Shown here piece after piece: positions 50,701-63,000 of a stretch of 64,000 bases of DNA (the first letter of the stretch is position 1; each line of letters opens with the position of its first letter). The DNA is taken from the NCBI GenBank assembly GCA_036417435.1, contig CM070900.1:116514315-116578314 (forward strand), given 5' to 3'. The notes below the pieces were generated by a model. The model ran no database searches. It saw only the letters and a program-made list of their open reading frames with translations, and was not told the origin of the DNA. The position numbers and the translations under genes were made by a program. Source of the DNA: Inia geoffrensis (lineage: Eukaryota; Chordata; Mammalia; Artiodactyla; Iniidae).

Positions 50701-52499
50701 AGTATTTAAAGATGAACACAAAGCACGTCTTGGATTAACCACTTCGTGGATTACCAGTGAATAATTTTAAGTCTCAGGCGGCTTTCTTCTATTGTATATT
50801 TCTGCACACTTCTGTTCCACTTCAACTATAAAGGCTCATGGGAGGGAAACAAATGCTAATATTAACTTAGGTCACACATAATTAAGAAGCGAAATCTGCT
50901 GAGAGGAATATCTTATATTTTAAAAGGCCAACTGTGATATAATCCAGATCTAAATTGTTTTCAAACTATCCACAATGTGGGGTTATACATACATGTGAAT
51001 GCTTGTATTATCATTGAAAGTTATGGGTTTGTTATCATGTTCATTATTAAATAATTCTTTAAAATGTTAAAAGGTAAAACAGTTTTCTTTTTGAAGGAAA
51101 ATAAAACTAAAGAGTACTGTGGTGAAAGTCATGTATTGCCTATGTCTTATTTGCTCATGTAAAATAAGCTGTTACAATTCATTATGTTAATTTCAGACAT
51201 TATGGCAATAAACAAATGTTCCTACAAACAATTTGCTTTGTCAGGACGTTTGTGAATCTCGAAAAATTAACTTCCACCCTGTATAGACATATCTTAGTAT
51301 TCAAAATGTCAATGCACCTCTAAATTTTTGGATTTTTTTTTTGAAGTTGTACCTTAAATGAAAACCTGATACAGATGATCTCTGCCATATTATTAAAATG
51401 AATTCATGGTAGTAGCAAACTCACCAGATGAAAAGCAAACAGGCAAACAAATATATTGTAGATACTAATCTGCAAGAAATAATAGTATTTCAGATAGTTT
51501 TTGCTTTGTGACAGTTTGCCATGCTCTCCTATAACAATGGCAAACGATTCATCGATTCTGGGCTGATACTCACAAATGGAGATGAGCCAGAAGCCTAGTT
51601 GTACTTGCCTGTAAAATCAACCTTCCCCTTTCAAATGAAGCCTTGGGGCAGACACCTAAATGTTGAGCCCACTCTTCTGAGAAAAGCTATTCAGATCAAA
51701 TAGCCCCTATAATGAAGAAGGAGGCTTTTTGATTCACACTGCCCTCATGCATTAAAATAGTCTGGAGGCACAGTGCAGAATTTAACGGGAAATGGAACTA
51801 GTCATTGAGTTAAACACAGTGCTGAGAGGAATTTTTTTAAAGTGAGGAAATATCTTTAATTAGCTAGATATTTCAGTATACTACTATTGTGTACTCTGGT
51901 ACGTTCAGTATTTTTATTTCCCCAATGTATTCTCTCTTCTTCTTTTCACAATATTAAAAAATTTTAATTTGGTTTAAACATTTTATATAGTCTGTAGTTC
52001 TACTGGCATGTAATCTTATCTTTTCATGGTTTGTGTACTAGTTGGTATACTTTATCTTTGGTTTTATTGGGCGTGGTGTAATTGGCTAGGGAGGGGAGGT
52101 GCTCAATCCCTAGTAGCCTTTCCTAAATCTTGAATATTAACCTTTTTTTCTTTTTTGATAAGGAAAAGTATTTACTGGGCTTAAACCTTAATATAAGTAT
52201 CTTCCTTATCAGTCTCTATTGCTACTTCCTGTGCAGCTGAAACTCTTCAGGATAAGTGAAGTCATCAGCTATCGGATAGGGAAGCCTAATGCATTTGGGA
52301 AGTTGGTTTAGTTTACATGTTAATGCCTTGGATAAAATCCAGTAAGGTGTGGAAGAGATATTGTGGGAGAGGGGAGGGGGAAATCTCCGAGGAAGCTGCC
52401 GCCTCGGTAAATATTTCCAACCTGATTAGAAAGTTCATGGCCCGGAGATGAAGTCGAGAGTTCAAATACTGGTAATCCTTTTATTATTTTGTACATTAC
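47741..52499. other. Flank between the two CpG regions
   Basis: AT-rich, with no CHR SINE or L1 and only one weak MIR fragment (50,505-50,615). No coding exon visible. If the upstream CpG island starts a + strand transcript spliced to MEF2C, this would be its intron. Confidence 0.45.
50505..50615 (-). mobile_element. MIR SINE fragment
   Basis: GCAAACTGAAGCCCAGAAAG, GTTAGTTGGGCACAAATC and CAGAGAATCCAGGCCTCCTA follow the reverse MIR order (GAGGAAACTGAGGC, CACACAG, GAACCCAGG). Diverged. Confidence 0.55.
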
Positions 52500-52960
52500 T
52501 AACACTTGAGAAGCGTTTAGGCTCCCTTTCTAGCCCTCCAGCCTCTCAGGGCCGAAACCCGCGTATTCTGGGCGTGAAGGAAAAGCGCGCTGGAATCGAG
52601 TGCTGCAGACATCCTGGACTGGGGCTTTTACGCGTGAGTAACGGAGGAGCGCTCGGACCGGTGGAAGAACGAAGTGGTTAACGCGTCTCCAAACTAGGGG
52701 AGGAGGGGGAGTCACAAGAGCAACTATTAGGGTCGCGCTCCTATTGGTCAGAGGAAAGATCCCGACTTTAGAAGGACTTTCCTGCAGGCTGGCTCGCAGC
52801 GTCCCCGGGGAGCGAGCGCTCAGCAGCCGGAGACTCGGTTCTCCGAGCGTCCTCGGCGGCGCCGGCAGTGAGCAGGGAGCCGCCGCTCGCGGCGTTGTCT
52901 TTATTTCGAGCAATAAAGAATTGTCATTAGGTTTGCGTATGGCATGTGCCATTACCCCAC
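52500..52960. promoter_or_regulatory. CpG-rich block with inverted CCAAT box upstream of MEF2C
   Basis: A short CpG-rich island is sharply bounded by AT-rich DNA on both sides. It contains ATTGG (inverted CCAAT) at 52,743-52,747, many CpGs between 52,790 and 52,890, and a donor-like GTGAGT at 52,634 on the + strand. It could be a distal part of the MEF2C promoter, an alternative first exon, or the start of a divergent antisense RNA; MEF2C is known to have several 5' exons and antisense lncRNAs. Open frames here on both strands are explained by GC-richness. Function is inferred only from composition and position. Confidence 0.5.
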
Positions 52961-52977
52961 CGTAAAACTAAAATTAG
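52943..52977. promoter_or_regulatory. E-box plus MEF2-site pair upstream of MEF2C
   Basis: CATGTG (E-box, CANNTG) lies at 52,943-52,948 and CTAAAATTAG at 52,968-52,977, a perfect match to the MEF2 consensus YTA(A/T)4TAR. The two lie on the 3' edge of the CpG block, about 0.8 kb upstream of the recognised exon. In mouse, skeletal-muscle transcription of Mef2c is known to depend on an upstream E-box bound by myogenic bHLH factors and a MEF2 site giving autoregulation. This pair is a good candidate for the cetacean counterpart. The identification rests on motif and position, not alignment. Confidence 0.5.
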
Positions 52978-53169
52978 CAAAATGTCAGGAATGGAAAGAT
53001 TGATTCACCAAGATGCAATTATCATTTAAAAGTGCTTGATTGAGGTACTGATGTTCAGTGATTTATTCTGCATACCATATACATAATTAAAGTAGTGTAG
53101 TGGAGTAATTTATCAATCTAGTTGAGACGGGAGGGGTGAGGAGGGAACTGCTGTTATGTTTGTTTTATT

Positions 53170-53699
53170 AAAATGCTCCGAGGTCTGGTTCCGCCCCCCT
53201 TTTGCAAGAGTGAAACTGATGATTTCTCCAGCTCCCGAGAGAGAGAGTCAAAGGTTTGGGATTGTGAGGGAGAGAGAGGAAGAAGGCAGCGCGAGGCAAA
53301 GGCAAAGGCAAGGACAAAATAAAATAAAGGACAAGAAGGCAAGAGGCAGGCACTTCATGGGATGTGCTGCTTAGAACCCCAAGCCGCGTGCTCCGTTTTC
53401 TCTGCCACCCCCGCCTCCCCTCCCAACATCCTTCCACTCCCCCCGCCCCCCGCCTTTTTTACGCGATGTTTCAAAGGCTGAGAGCGGCTCGCCTTTTCCC
53501 ATTCGTCTTCTGTCACTTCCTTCCTGGACGCAGTTTTCTGGACGAGTCTGGTTACTTTTAATCCTGCGGGCCGCTGAGAGCCACTTTCTCCTCCTCCTCC
53601 TCCTCCCCTTCCTCCCCCTCCTCCTGCTGCTTGGAGCGGCCTCGGCGCGCGCGAATGCGCGGCCCCGAGCGCGCCTCCCCTGCGCGCGCTCCTTCGGCG

Positions 53700-53758
<59 letters not shown>

Positions 53759-53759
53759 C
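53170..53759 (+). promoter_or_regulatory. MEF2C: MEF2C proximal promoter / CpG block
   Basis: A GC-rich, CpG-rich block lies directly upstream of the recognised exon. Visible elements in order are a GC-box-like CCGCCCCCC near 53,191, GAGAGAGAG purine runs near 53,240-53,280, a (CTC)n polypyrimidine stretch from about 53,585 to 53,632, CG-rich DNA to 53,700, and a (CG)n(CA)n tract to about 53,757. There is no canonical TATA box at a convincing distance; TTTTAAT near 53,555 is weak. This looks like a TATA-less CpG promoter. Part of it may be transcribed as extra 5' leader, because the start site cannot be read from sequence alone. Confidence 0.6.
53693..53757. repeat. (CG)n followed by (CA)n, Z-DNA-prone tract
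   Basis: A run of alternating CG dinucleotides passes directly into about 25 copies of CA, ending in ATCG. The tract is an uninterrupted purine-pyrimidine alternation of roughly 60 bp next to the MEF2C exon. Such runs favour left-handed DNA under negative supercoiling and are length-variable between individuals. Open frames encoding poly(Thr-His) or poly(Val-Cys) across it are artefacts of the repeat. Confidence 0.9.
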
Positions 53760-54026
53760 GTCTCCAGCTCTCTGCTCGCTCTGCTCGCAGTCAGACACTT
53801 GAGCACACGCGTACACCCAGACATCTTCGGGCTGCTATTGGATTGACTTTGAAGGTTCTGTGTGGGTCGCCGTGACTGCATGTTTGAATCAGGTGGAGAA
53901 GCACTTCAAGGCTGGACGAAGTAAAGATTATTGTTGTTGTTGTGTTTTTTTGTTTTTGTTTTTTTCTGTCTCTCTCTTAAGAAAGGAAAATATCCCAAGG
54001 ACTAATCTGATCGGTTCTTCCTTCAT
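53760..54026 (+). other. MEF2C: MEF2C first non-coding exon (3' part; 5' end not fixed)
   Basis: I recognise this stretch from memory as the 5' untranslated leader of mammalian MEF2C mRNA, a MADS-box transcription factor that acts in the nucleus in muscle, heart, vascular and neuronal differentiation. The recognisable part runs from the GCTCTCTGCTCGCTCTGCTC region through CTGCTATTGGATTGACTTTG to ATCTGATCGG and CTTCAT. The exon ends at 54,026 where GTAAGT follows, a near-consensus 5' splice site. The known mRNA continues with CAGGAACGAATG, which is absent here, as expected for an exon junction. No coding sequence is included, since the MADS-box start exon lies further downstream. The transcription start is not determinable and may lie upstream of 53,760. 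A 14-codon upstream ORF lies inside. The match is by recall, not alignment. Confidence 0.78.
53880..53924 (+). other. Upstream ORF (14 codons) in the MEF2C leader
   Basis: ATG at 53,880 opens a frame of 14 codons encoding MFESGGEALQGWTK, stopped by TAA at 53,922-53,924, all within the first non-coding exon. The start context is weak (T at -3, T at +4), so most ribosomes would probably scan past it. From memory the human leader keeps the same frame with one residue change, suggesting conservation, but I cannot align it here. Its effect on MEF2C translation is unknown. Confidence 0.5.
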
Positions 54027-57000
54027 GTAAGTACCTCTGACATTTCTCCAGGAAATAGAAATAGCCGGGGTATTGTCTCTGAAATCTGCATCATTATATT
54101 CCACGGCACTGGGTCTATCGCTGTGCCTCTTTGAAGGCTTGAAGTTGAGGCTTGTTGTGCGTTCTTTTCTTAGATTCCATGATTTCCTTGTATGTTGCTG
54201 AAAGTAACTTTTTAGATAGTCCTATCTGTTTGCCATCAGTTATTGAAATCACTCCTGACTCGTTCTTGTCACATCAGTGTGTTTAAAGTTTCATGAAGTT
54301 AGTTCACATCATTAGCATGTTTGATATGGTGGAGCATGTGGAGCCTGGTGGACTTTAATATTTCACAGAATGTTCTGTGACCTTGAAGTACATGCCTTAA
54401 GATTTAGCCGTTAGTTCACTGTGGAAAGATGCTCCTCTGGGTCCCACTAAAGACTGATTTGCTTTGGGTTATGCTTCTGAGCCACTAAATCTTGGGATTA
54501 GTTTGAGCTAAAGCATGGCTGTCTGTCAAGAGTATACCTTTGTGCATCTCCTTCCATTACCAAAGTGCTGGCTTGATAGAGGGCTTCTTAACTGGTGTAG
54601 ACAAAAAGTAATACACTGGCCATGGTAGTCTACACATTTCACAATTCTTGTTGGGATTTCAGTATGTGCATTGCTCTTTATGTCAAGTCAAATACATAGC
54701 TGTTTAAAAACAAATAAGGTTAAGTCACTTAAATTGCCTTCTGTTTGGACTTTGGATGAAAGTTACCAAACTCAGTGATAAAGTTTGGCACAAAGGAAGT
54801 ATATGTAGACATGGCACATTGTTCATTGTGTTATTAAATATTATGCAAGTATTTAAATTTAATGTTACTGTTATCTCCTTCCCAGAATATAGCTATTCAT
54901 TCTTAAAGGAAATTGTATGTCTGAAACGTGTCTGAGACTATTCTAGGTCCACTAGTTACCATTTTGGGAGGAAAGCCCTCTTTCTTCACATTTTAGGAAT
55001 GTGTGTCTTTTGTATAAAATTCCTTTATATGTAAATGCTGACAGTATAAAGCACAATCAGGCTCTCTGCCAGTTCTTTAACGGTCCTCAGTGGAGAATTG
55101 CTTTGACACAAAGTGCATTTTACTATTGTGAATCTGATACAAACTCTAATAGTAACTGTCTTGTGAAATAGTTAGTGACTGCCTGTATTTTCTAAGTGCT
55201 ATAAAAGGAACTCTAGCTACCTCATTATACCAGTCAAAAAGAGTGACCAGCCTCTTTTTCACTGGCACCTTGCAATAGAATTGCGGTTGCAGAGTAAAGA
55301 TGTTTATGTAGAATATAATAACTCCAATCCCTAGAGACTTGGTAGGACATGGAAATGTGACCACCTGTGAACCCCATTTAACCTCTGTATGCATACTAAT
55401 TTTAGCTTTAAAGAGATTGACAATCTGCAATTTGAAACTAAAACATCTTATTTAATTTTAAAAATAATATCAGTTTTGGCCAGTCTTTGAAAACGTTGAG
55501 TATGTACCAATATGGCACAAGGAGTTTTGGTTGAATATAAGGCAGTTAATAAACCATATATTTGTCTTCCAGTACATGCATGAAATTATTTATTAAGTTA
55601 AAGAGGTAGTTCTAAAGCAAGTAGATTCAGAACTTGACAGGTAAAAGATGTACATGTCTAATGTCCTATCTCAAGAGGGAAAAAAAATCTCTAAAACTAA
55701 GTATCTCATTCTCTTTGTAGGAAAGTATATTTAGCTATGTATTAGACTTCTAACTCAAATCTAAAAGTTTTCATCAAAACACACTTTAAACTCAACGTTT
55801 GTTTAAGATATGGTCTCCTAGTAGAGTTAAGGAGACAATAGTTGGCAGTTATCCTTCCTTCAGGTTTTACTAAACTTTATAAAAATCTGTTTTTTACTAA
55901 TGTAATTCACACGGCTTTGGAGTATTTGTGGAATATTTTCCAGACTTCTTACTAAAGACAGTATGTTACCTCATTCATTAATTACTTTATTTACCTTCTG
56001 ATTGCTGTGGAATATAGTGAAAGAGAATATTAAAGATGTAACTTTTATTAAATTTTAATCTGTTTCTGGGGTTTAAGTAACAAATGAGCACTTTATAATA
56101 AGTCAATTTTCCAGCTTTCCTGAGCTGTTCATGCTTTAAAAGTATGCAATCATATATGTTAACTTTTCAGAACAAAAACATATCAACATTAAATACATGA
56201 AATTTAAATAACAAGGACTTTAGTATACCTTGCCTCTTTTCTTCTTTGTAAACATATTCAATTTTCAAAATTTGGGGGAAGGGGTTCATTCCATTACAGA
56301 AAAGGGCTATCTAATGATTTCAAATTGAATCCTGGAAAAGCATCATGTTTTCTATTTTTCAGATGTCTGTGAGTTTCTTCCTTGGCCCTCACTTTACCAA
56401 ATCAATAAATTGCATAACACTACAACCATATCTTTCCAATAAGTGACTTATTGTATTTAAACTTCTTTTTATAAAAAACTGAGCTAAATAACTGCTCGGC
56501 ATATGTTAACATTATATTTCAAAACTTTCTTCTGTTTATTGTAGTATATTTTGTGGGTTGATTTCCCAACTCTACGTGCGGTATATTTTGAGTCTATGAA
56601 ATCTCAGAAAGTGACAAAAATGGGGAAATATCTGTGCAGCAACACTTGTGCTTCATAACAACAAAAAAAATAGTTATTAAACAGAGGACCCTGGCTTCAG
56701 GGACACGATTCAGAACAACATGGAAGGATTTCATATGCAATTAAGGATCACAGAGTGGACTTTAACGAGACTATTAATATAGTTCTTTTTTTTCCAAAGC
56801 ACATCCTCTGAGAAAACACCACACAAATTAATATCTAAAACTTATAAAAATGCACATATTCATTTTATGAATGCAGTGATTGCCTGGACATAATGAAAAG
56901 ATTTCATCACTGGTGCTCAGTCTGTGTGCTGCACGTGGAAGGGTAGGTGATTAAGATCCCGTCCTCAGCACTGTACCTTAATCTCATGGGCGCGTGGACT

Positions 57001-60000
57001 GCCCTGCACTCAGTAAAGCCTGACTGTTCACCGAGATCTGTCATCTTTAGGAAATCAAACCAGATTACAGAAGCGATTCACAAAACTAGGAGCGACAACA
57101 GAGTCTGTGCACCTTACAAAAGGCGGATTACGCAGTTCACATGTTATTTTGATAGGTCAAAGATAAAAGCTGATTGTTGAGGAGCGGCAAGACACTCCAA
57201 TTTCAAATGATTGCTAGATAAGTATACCACGACCCTGTTGCTTCATCATTATGAAGAGCCATTCAAACAGTAGAAAACTCAGTTTTCAAATGACAGGCTT
57301 TCAATAGTGAAATAAGGGAAAACGTACTTTTTATATACATCCTCATTGCTTTCATTTTAAGTCCCATCACTTCCTTCTGAACAGACTTAAAGTTCTGGAT
57401 GCTATATGAAAGTTATTATTATACGTCTTAATTGCAGTAGACATTTTCAGAGGCATTGTAGAGAGCACAAAACAGAATTTGCCAGAAATAAAAGATACTC
57501 TCATGGTATTGAGTAACCGAGCAGAAAATGCATGGTAGTCAATAGCCATTATGTTATTCTGTTACCAAATATATTCTTCACAAAAATGTGGAATTACATA
57601 GTTAATGAATCCATACATTTGAAATAGATCTTGATAGGTGTTTATTGGTCAAATTATACCTAGTTCATGAATGTTTTATAAAAGTCACTCTTTACAAGAT
57701 ATGATGTTTTCAGAGAGATTATTTCAGAGAATAAAGTTTTGGTTTACATAATAACATTTTGAAAACTCCTACTCTTTACGCATCCAACTCTACAGTAATT
57801 TCTTGCTTCTTTAAAATTTGAAGTCCTTTTTTACCCAACTGATGCCTCCTAGTGTTTCACACAATAAAACACTAATGAGTCACCCATAAATGTAAACATT
57901 GCATTTTCATTGCCTACATCTTCTGTGATACATAAAATTAATATTTATGTGTTTAATTTTCTGTGCATTATTATAATAAGATAGGAAGTTCCAGTGAATG
58001 AAATGTTTCATCTGAGTGGATTTGTGGCACACACTAGCAGGTTTTCTTTGACCATAACAATATCTTATTAAGTTTTAATAAGTTTATTACCTTCAGGTCC
58101 AGTTTATATAGTCACTTTATATCCACTCTTATTCCAAGTGAAAAACATAGGCGGAGTAGCCGAGCTTCCATTTTGTAGGCCTGGAAATTATATAGCTGAG
58201 CTCATCCGCAAATGCCTGATGAACAAATTGCAAAAGGACTAACCGTTTCATTTAAACACTGTAATACCTTAAAAGAGATATAAAATTTTGCTCACACTGT
58301 GTCTTTACACTTGCAAATTTCTATGTAAAAATGGAATAAAAAAAAAAGAGAGTTTAGGAAAATTAAGGTAAAGATAAATGCACAGATTCCCACAAGTATG
58401 GAGTGTGTCTCTTTATTAGAAAATAACAATTAAAAATAACTTGCTTTGGGAGCATAGTATTCTACATAATAGAAGGAAAACTTGTTGGAAGACAATTTAT
58501 GACCAGAAAGTTGTCAAATGAGGTGGACAACCAACTTTGATGTGTTTTCTGTCATTAGGATGGTGAGCGTAGACTTTCAATATTCATGCACTTCTGTGAT
58601 TTCAGACAACTTTCTGATTCTGCTTACGAAAGATGGATACTTCAGTTTCTGAATATTTTTTCTTTAAAGTATTTATGAAAGAGAGGAGGCATTCGCCTAA
58701 TGTCTTAAGTTCAAAGGATGCCCTCAGAAACCTGTAACATTTATGGGCCTCCTGCTGAGTTGTCATACCACACACAAGTGCACAAAAACACTCACAGATT
58801 TCGTCCACTAACACAAGTGTTCTGGGCGTCCAAACATAGACACTAGGCTGAGACTGAACGTAGTTCATTTCCGTTACCTCTGTATGCATCAGTTACTTGT
58901 CCTGATTCAGAACACACGCACTTTAACAATATTTGACTCTCATTTAAGGTTTTCTAATTTGGTCAGTAATACAGTGCTATTCCAATTCTGTGCATGTTGG
59001 ACATATTTCAAAGAATGTTAGGGGGTGTGTTTCTTTCGTTCAAGGAAGCAAGCATGTAGAAAGGGGTGGACCTTTCCCACAAGAGCCACATTTCTTCCCT
59101 TGGAGAATTGAAGCAAGTATGCAGTATGTAAGTGAATAACAGCATGAGAAAGAAAATAATTTCTAATCATATGCTATAGTTAGTGAGCAAAGGAAACTGT
59201 CAGGTTTTTCTTAAAAGCAGTTTATTGATAACCTTTCTCACACTGAAAAAAGTCTATGCTGCAAAAAGTCTGAAAATTTTGTTATTTTAATATTAACTTC
59301 TATAAAGTACACTAGAATTAATTTTTCTCAAAAGAAGATTTCAGTAGTAACTATTTTACAGATGTATTGAGGTATAAAGAAGTAAAGAGAGCTAAAAGCA
59401 CCCATTCCCTATCTCTTTTAAGAATAAATAGATAGCATCAATGTTCTTATGTTAGTTGTTTTTGTCTGTGCAAGAAAAATAATTAAAGAAAATTCCGTAA
59501 CAAAATACCATTGAAAAAATAAGATTATAGAAAAGATTATCCAATATAGCATTATCTCACATTTCTTTGGTATTATTTTAACATTAACTACAAAAAGGAA
59601 AGTCATATTCCTACTAAGTATGGAAATTATATGATACCTGTTGTATACATATTTGGGTTTGGGGTGATAACATGAGTAGCATTCATTTGTCATCACCATA
59701 ATGCATTTGTTGTACATTGTCATTGTATTGCCTAAGTTAAATCTCTGTATTTATTTTAAAAATATAACCAGTCGTAGACAAAGTTCAGAGTATACATGAA
59801 GATTATCTTTTGAGGATATTATAAACGAAATTGGTGATATTACAAAGCGATAAAAACAGTAAACTTATTATGGGCAGATTTCCACAGGAATCATTACTCT
59901 TTAATAATGCAGATGTTATAGAGACTTTATTAATTCTTAATGCTGTAAATCTGAAATGAATGGAGCAATGTTGTTCATCCTGCAAGTGGTTGCGATTCAT

Positions 60001-63000
60001 GTAGAATGACAGTGCAAATCTTCTAGTAATGATTTAAGTAAAGTACCTTAAACTTGTTTCTAGAGACTGGAGAAACTGATCTCTGAAGCAGTGCCTGGTG
60101 AGAACCTGCTTTTTCCAAATAGTATCCCGAGTGTGGTCTGGTTTTCCTCTTGTATCTTGTTGTCATAGATAAGATGCACAGGAAGAATTCATATAAATTG
60201 TTCTTAGATACCATGGATCTCTAGTATATTGGATATAAAAAGCAGTAGATAGTGGTCTTGATAGAATGCCGAAGTGTTTTTTAAAACAGCTAACAACTAT
60301 CCCTCTTGCTTTTTCACACATCTGTGATTCTTTCAGTGAGTTAGAATGATAGCAAGAGAATGCATCTTTCCCCGAACCCCGAAGATAGGCAACTTTGGCT
60401 TAGATATGCTTATTTATTTATTTGCAAAATTAGAAAATAGATTCACGAATGTAAATAAGTGGGGACAGACAAGGAAATTAGTCTACTACTTAATAAACAT
60501 GACTTTTTTTAACCTTCTAATTAATTGTTGACCACGCGTGAGGTATACAACCAAGGCTTATTATGGAAAGCTGGTATTATTGCTGAATGTAACATGAAGG
60601 ATTGGGATTTCTTTAAAGTAATTTTGAAGATGTGATTATTTAGCAGAAATATTCATTGGAGCATTTTATTTTTAGAAATCATGGTCACACAAGGAAGCCT
60701 TTATAGGACCGACTACCTAATTGCAGTCAAAAATCTCTTTAATGAATGAACACACACACACATACAGAAGAACACACATTTTAAGAATATAATGGCCCTA
60801 TATTTTTCCATTTTTTTGCCACATTCTTTGTATCTGAACAGAATGTATGTGTCTAAGCAGATGTTTTAAGTTATATCCTTCATGTAGGTGAGTCTGTAAA
60901 TGTACCATTTAACTTAAATGGCTTTGTGGGAAGGTAGTTTGAGGAGTTTAAAAAGGAAAAAAAAAACCCTCCAGTTACTATAGTTTCAGCTCTTTCTTTT
61001 TAAAAATAGTAATTATACTCAGGATAAAGAAGGAAAAATAAACTCCTTTAATTCTTTGTAACATCCACAGTTTCTAAGGTAGAGGTCTGATGTATTTTTA
61101 TTCCTGAATATGCAGGGCAGGTACTGGCAGCAGAGCTACAAAATGAAAACTTCCTGGCTGCAGACCAGATACAGCGCACAGTGCCACATCATAAACTTCC
61201 CCTCTTCTGTCTCGGAGTGATTTCAGCCCGATGTAATGTCCTTTTTTCCCCTTGCGTAGGCTAAGGACCAGAGGGCCTTCTTCCTGGGCAATCGCTTTGG
61301 GAAAGGAAAAGCATAACGTTTCCCTTCTATAACTTGAAAACTCTGCCTCTTAAATCACTAAGACATTAACTGCAAAGTGGATTCAGTATGTTTCCTTTTT
61401 CTTCCCATAGAGCAGTTTAGAATGCCTAAAACAATAGGTGTAAGATAGAAAATGAGCCCTCTTCTCACCCTCCCTCCTCCAGCACATGCAGGCCCAATCA
61501 GATGTCTGTATTTTTTTGTTTTGCAGAGAAAAATATAATGGTTTCTTTTCAATGAAGCCTGTGCATTATATTCCAGATATGTTAGGTCATTTTGTGATGC
61601 AAATTAACGTTGGATGGTTTTTGTACTTATCTCGGGAAATAGCAATGTTCTACCACAATACGTGGCACTACAGTAATTTTTATTGATAAACACACTTTTA
61701 ATGATTACTAGGTCAAAATACAAAGGGAGAAAATATGGGCTTTAGTTTTCAGATTTGGTTTATACTCTTCATTTGAAAGGTACCGTGTAAGTAGTGTGCT
61801 TATTACTATGCAAAATACATCAACTTCTGAATATCTGCATTAATATTCTTCGCACTTGAAACTGTAGTCTGAAAACTCGTACTTCTCCTTGTAAAATAGA
61901 GTAAAAAATTGTTAAAACCAGTCTTTAATTACCAGTTACATTTTCAGCCGTTACCAGTGTGATTTTTAAAAATAATTTCTAGCTGCCATGGCTCCTTTCA
62001 ATCAGTGGTAGAATTCTTATTTGTGTGAAGTGTAGTCAAATTACTGCCAGTACACCTTTCTAAAACTAGCCTTCTCTTGTAGAAATGTATTAAGTGAGAG
62101 CCTTAAGTAGAAAGTGTTACTACATAATAAATATTTGTTCCAACTTTATTTTTAAATTAGATTATTGATTTAATAGTATACAAATAGCATATAAATGTTA
62201 GTTTATTTATTAACCAATTATAAACCAATTATTAATTACCTATATAAAATTTACCAGATAAGACCAACAGTTAAACGTAATTTAATTTTATTTCTCCTTA
62301 AACTAAAATAGATAAGAAATATAATTTTAATTATGTTTGAATATCAAGCAACTATTTTCTGTGTATGCAAATGTTTCCTAATAAAATGTTAAGAAATTAA
62401 CACAACATGGATCTTAAAATGTAAAAGGTAACTCGTAAGAGTATGATCACGATGGCCTATTCTTGCCGTAGGTGTTATGAGCAAATGCCCTACACCTGGC
62501 ACACTTTCAAGGCCCATTAGCAAGAGGAAAAAATGTTAAACTTTTTTTTTGCATATATTAATATACATAGGAGTCAATAATTTTTTGACATTTATTTCTT
62601 AGAAAATTAAACATCCTATTTAAAAATTCAGATTCAACCTTTAAAATTATGCTTTCATTTAGGATATGGTACGAGACTTCTTTATCTTCTTGGAATTCTC
62701 CTGAACCATAGGATAATTTGAATCATCACCACTAGATAAATATTGTTAGACACATTGCAAAGTTTCAGTTGTTCAGTATGTGCACTGGATAAATTTTTAA
62801 TCGAAAATGGATTAGCTTGCTCTATAAATATTATAAAACTATACATGATTAAAACATTAATCTCTTGGAGGTTCCTGAAGTAGGTAATTCTCTGGGCAAG
62901 AATTTAAAATTTTTTAAACTGTTAATGAGTAAATTACCAAGTACTTTTTTTAAGCTGCCTTATTTCTATTCACATTTGACGAACCTTACTAAGTTGTCAG

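Noticed and set aside
53355..53881. Frames of 107-153 codons around the MEF2C promoter
   Set aside because: They run through the CA repeat (poly Cys-Val or Thr-His) and GC-rich promoter DNA and have no domain.
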